From an uncultured Bacillota bacterium (lineage in GTDB: Bacteria > Bacillota > Clostridia > Peptostreptococcales > Anaerovoracaceae): 47,985 nucleotides of DNA. Below, piece after piece: positions 46,591-47,985 of this stretch (position 1 is the first letter of the stretch; every line of letters begins with the position of its first letter). The translations under genes were made by a program, and so were the position numbers. The notes beneath the pieces were generated by a model. It ran no database searches, was not told the DNA's origin, and saw only the letters and a list, made by a program, of their open reading frames with translations. The stretch is taken from NCBI GenBank assembly GCA_946410475.1, contig CAMKAM010000001.1, positions 1 through 47,985 on the forward strand, given 5' to 3'.

Positions 46591-47985
46591 TGAGTGAAAA
46601 CAAAGGAAACAACAATATTCCGGAACAGGAACCGGGAAGGCTGAAGAAGGAAGCTCAAAGGCTCAAGGCGGAGAAGGACAGACTGAAAAAAGAGGCGGAA
46701 GAGCTGAAAGCGAAGGCTAAGGCAAAGGCCAAAAGAAGGAAAAAATGGAAGCACACAGGCAAACGTCTCAGGCAGTGGGGAACTACCTGCGCCGTTGGCG
46801 CGTTCGTTATAACGCTGATAATCGAGACGCTTGCAAGGCAGACGATAACGGGAGGATTCACCTTCCTTACAGAGCACCCGCTCGTATTCTTCTATAACGC
46901 GCTGATCGTATTAACGTGCCTCAGCTTTTGTATGCTGTTCAGGCACCGGATATTCGTGTTCGTTCTGATAGGGAGCGTGTGGCTGACGCTGGGCATCATC
47001 AACGGACTCATACTGGCGAACAGGATGACGCCGTTCACCACGAACGACATAAAGGAACTGAAGGACGGGATGTCGATAGCGACGAACTATTTCTCGACCG
47101 GGCAAATGGTGGAAATAGCCATAGGTATCATCGCGATCATCGGCTTTGTCGTGATCCTGTTCCTCAAGGCGCCGGTAAGGAAGAACAGGACGAATTTCAG
47201 AGCCGTCATTCCGGGACTTCTGATCGTATGCATGATGATGGTCGGCGGGACTCGTCTTGCTGTAAGCGCCAATATCGTGGACACATATTTCCCGAACCTT
47301 GCTTACGGATACAGAGACAACGGATTCTGTTACTGCTTCGTCGCGACGTGGCTGGACAAGGGCGTCTCCAGACCGAAAAACTATACGGCTGCTTCGATCA
47401 GAGGCATATTCACAAAGAAAGAACTGAACACTACGGTCGGCTACAGCAAGCTCGATACTGCTGAAAAGCATCCGAACATCATATTCCTGCAGCTCGAATC
47501 CTTCGTAGATCCGGAGATCGCCGAAGACGTAAGGCTCGACAGGGACGCTATCCCGAATTATCACAAACTGATGAAAAAGTATTCGACGGGCAGGATACAG
47601 GTGCCGTCGATGGGCGCAGGCACAGCGAATACGGAGTTCGAGTCGATGACTGGAATGAGCGTAAAATTCTTCGGACCGGGCGAATATCCGTACAAGACAG
47701 TCCTGCTCAAAAAGAGCTGTGAGAGCATACCGTTCAACCTCAAGAACATCGGCTATTCGACGCACTGCATCCACAACCACAGAGGTGCGTTCTACAACAG
47801 GAACAAGGTCCTCGGGAATCTGGGCTTTGAGACGTTCACCTCGCTCGAGTACATGAGGAGCGTGGCGAAGACGCCGAAGAACTGGGCGAAGGACTATGTG
47901 CTTACGGACGAGATAATGGACACCCTCAAGGAGACGCCGGGATCCGACTATATCTACACGATATCGGTACAGGGCCACGGCAAGT
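46590..47985 (+). CDS. Lipoteichoic-acid-synthase-like sulfatase-fold membrane protein (5' part)
   Basis: The first 465 codons are in the window and the gene continues past its right edge. It starts at ATG 46590, overlapping the rsmA stop. A charged, helical cytoplasmic head (about 60 residues, rich in Lys and Glu with repeated KAKAK) is followed by about five membrane helices to residue 230. The extracellular enzyme domain then begins: NIIFLQLESFVDP gives the first metal-binding Glu, and MGAGTANTEFESMTG carries Thr345, which aligns with the catalytic Thr of LtaS (GxGxTSxSE). It likely transfers glycerol-phosphate to an anchor. The exact product is unknown. Confidence 0.88.
   Translation, partial: MSENKGNNNIPEQEPGRLKKEAQRLKAEKDRLKKEAEELKAKAKAKAKRRKKWKHTGKRLRQWGTTCAVGAFVITLIIETLARQTITGGFTFLTEHPLVFFYNALIVLTCLSFCMLFRHRIFVFVLIGSVWLTLGIINGLILANRMTPFTTNDIKELKDGMSIATNYFSTGQMVEIAIGIIAIIGFVVILFLKAPVRKNRTNFRAVIPGLLIVCMMMVGGTRLAVSANIVDTYFPNLAYGYRDNGFCYCFVATWLDKGVSRPKNYTAASIRGIFTKKELNTTVGYSKLDTAEKHPNIIFLQLESFVDPEIAEDVRLDRDAIPNYHKLMKKYSTGRIQVPSMGAGTANTEFESMTGMSVKFFGPGEYPYKTVLLKKSCESIPFNLKNIGYSTHCIHNHRGAFYNRNKVLGNLGFETFTSLEYMRSVAKTPKNWAKDYVLTDEIMDTLKETPGSDYIYTISVQGHGK

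Noticed and set aside
46911..47978. A 355-codon minus-strand frame at the right edge
   Set aside because: It lies wholly antisense to the LTA-synthase-like gene, whose plus-strand frame has membrane helices and catalytic motifs.

Overview
The window reads as the replication-origin region of a low-to-mid GC anaerobic Bacillota, most likely a clostridial amino-acid fermenter. Support comes from the B. subtilis-like order rpmH / dnaA / dnaN / recF / gyrB / gyrA, good Shine-Dalgarno sites, ECF-type vitamin uptake, a lipoteichoic-acid synthase relative, GdpP, DnaD, and a ferredoxin-dependent 2-oxoacid oxidoreductase next to an acyl-CoA transferase. A closer taxonomic placement (for example Family XIII/Anaerovoracaceae) is only an impression. 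Genes run leftward on the minus strand left of about 17 kb and mostly rightward after it, as expected when replication starts near dnaA.

Region 1 (1-5.5 kb, minus strand) looks like a corrinoid or cobalt acquisition module. It holds a CsoR/InrS-type metal sensor with an extreme alternating-histidine arm, a lipoprotein ending in a transcobalamin-like DUF4430 domain, EcfT, a fused double-ATPase EcfA and a substrate-binding EcfS. A cobalamin riboswitch with its own promoter and terminator then controls a secreted surface protein cut by the window edge. Region 2 (5.3-8.7 kb) holds an NhaC-type antiporter coupled to a 53-residue unknown protein, a divergent LysR regulator with a twin palindrome in the shared intergenic region, and an orphan lipoprotein.

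Region 3 (8.8-16.9 kb, minus strand) is the conserved rpmH-rnpA-yidD-yidC-jag and mnmE-mnmG-rsmG-parA-parB block, with one strong parS upstream of parA and a near-parS after parB. Region 4 (16.9-25.6 kb) is the origin: DnaA boxes flank dnaA on both sides, and tandem boxes followed by CTA trinucleotides and an AT-rich tract mark the probable unwinding site between dnaA and dnaN. The genes dnaN, recF, gyrB and gyrA follow.

Region 5 (25.6-37.4 kb) contains a cysteine-rich, catalytically degenerate RsbW-like anti-sigma factor with a SigB/SigF-type sigma factor, trpS, plsC, a shikimate-kinase-like protein without a P-loop, a PAP2 phosphatase, a nucleotidyltransferase and cardiolipin synthase. It ends with a fermentation cluster: P-loop protein, ferredoxin, three 2-oxoacid:ferredoxin oxidoreductase subunits and an acetate-type CoA-transferase.

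Region 6 (37.5-48 kb) has rpsF-ssb-rpsR, then gdpP without membrane helices, rplI, dnaB, and a DnaD-like protein fused to only the N-terminal zinc region of a DnaC-like helicase loader. A convergent acyl-ACP thioesterase, divIC, rnmV, rsmA and the 5' part of an LTA-synthase-like gene follow. I saw no tRNA or rRNA genes, insertion sequences, prophage or CRISPR arrays.
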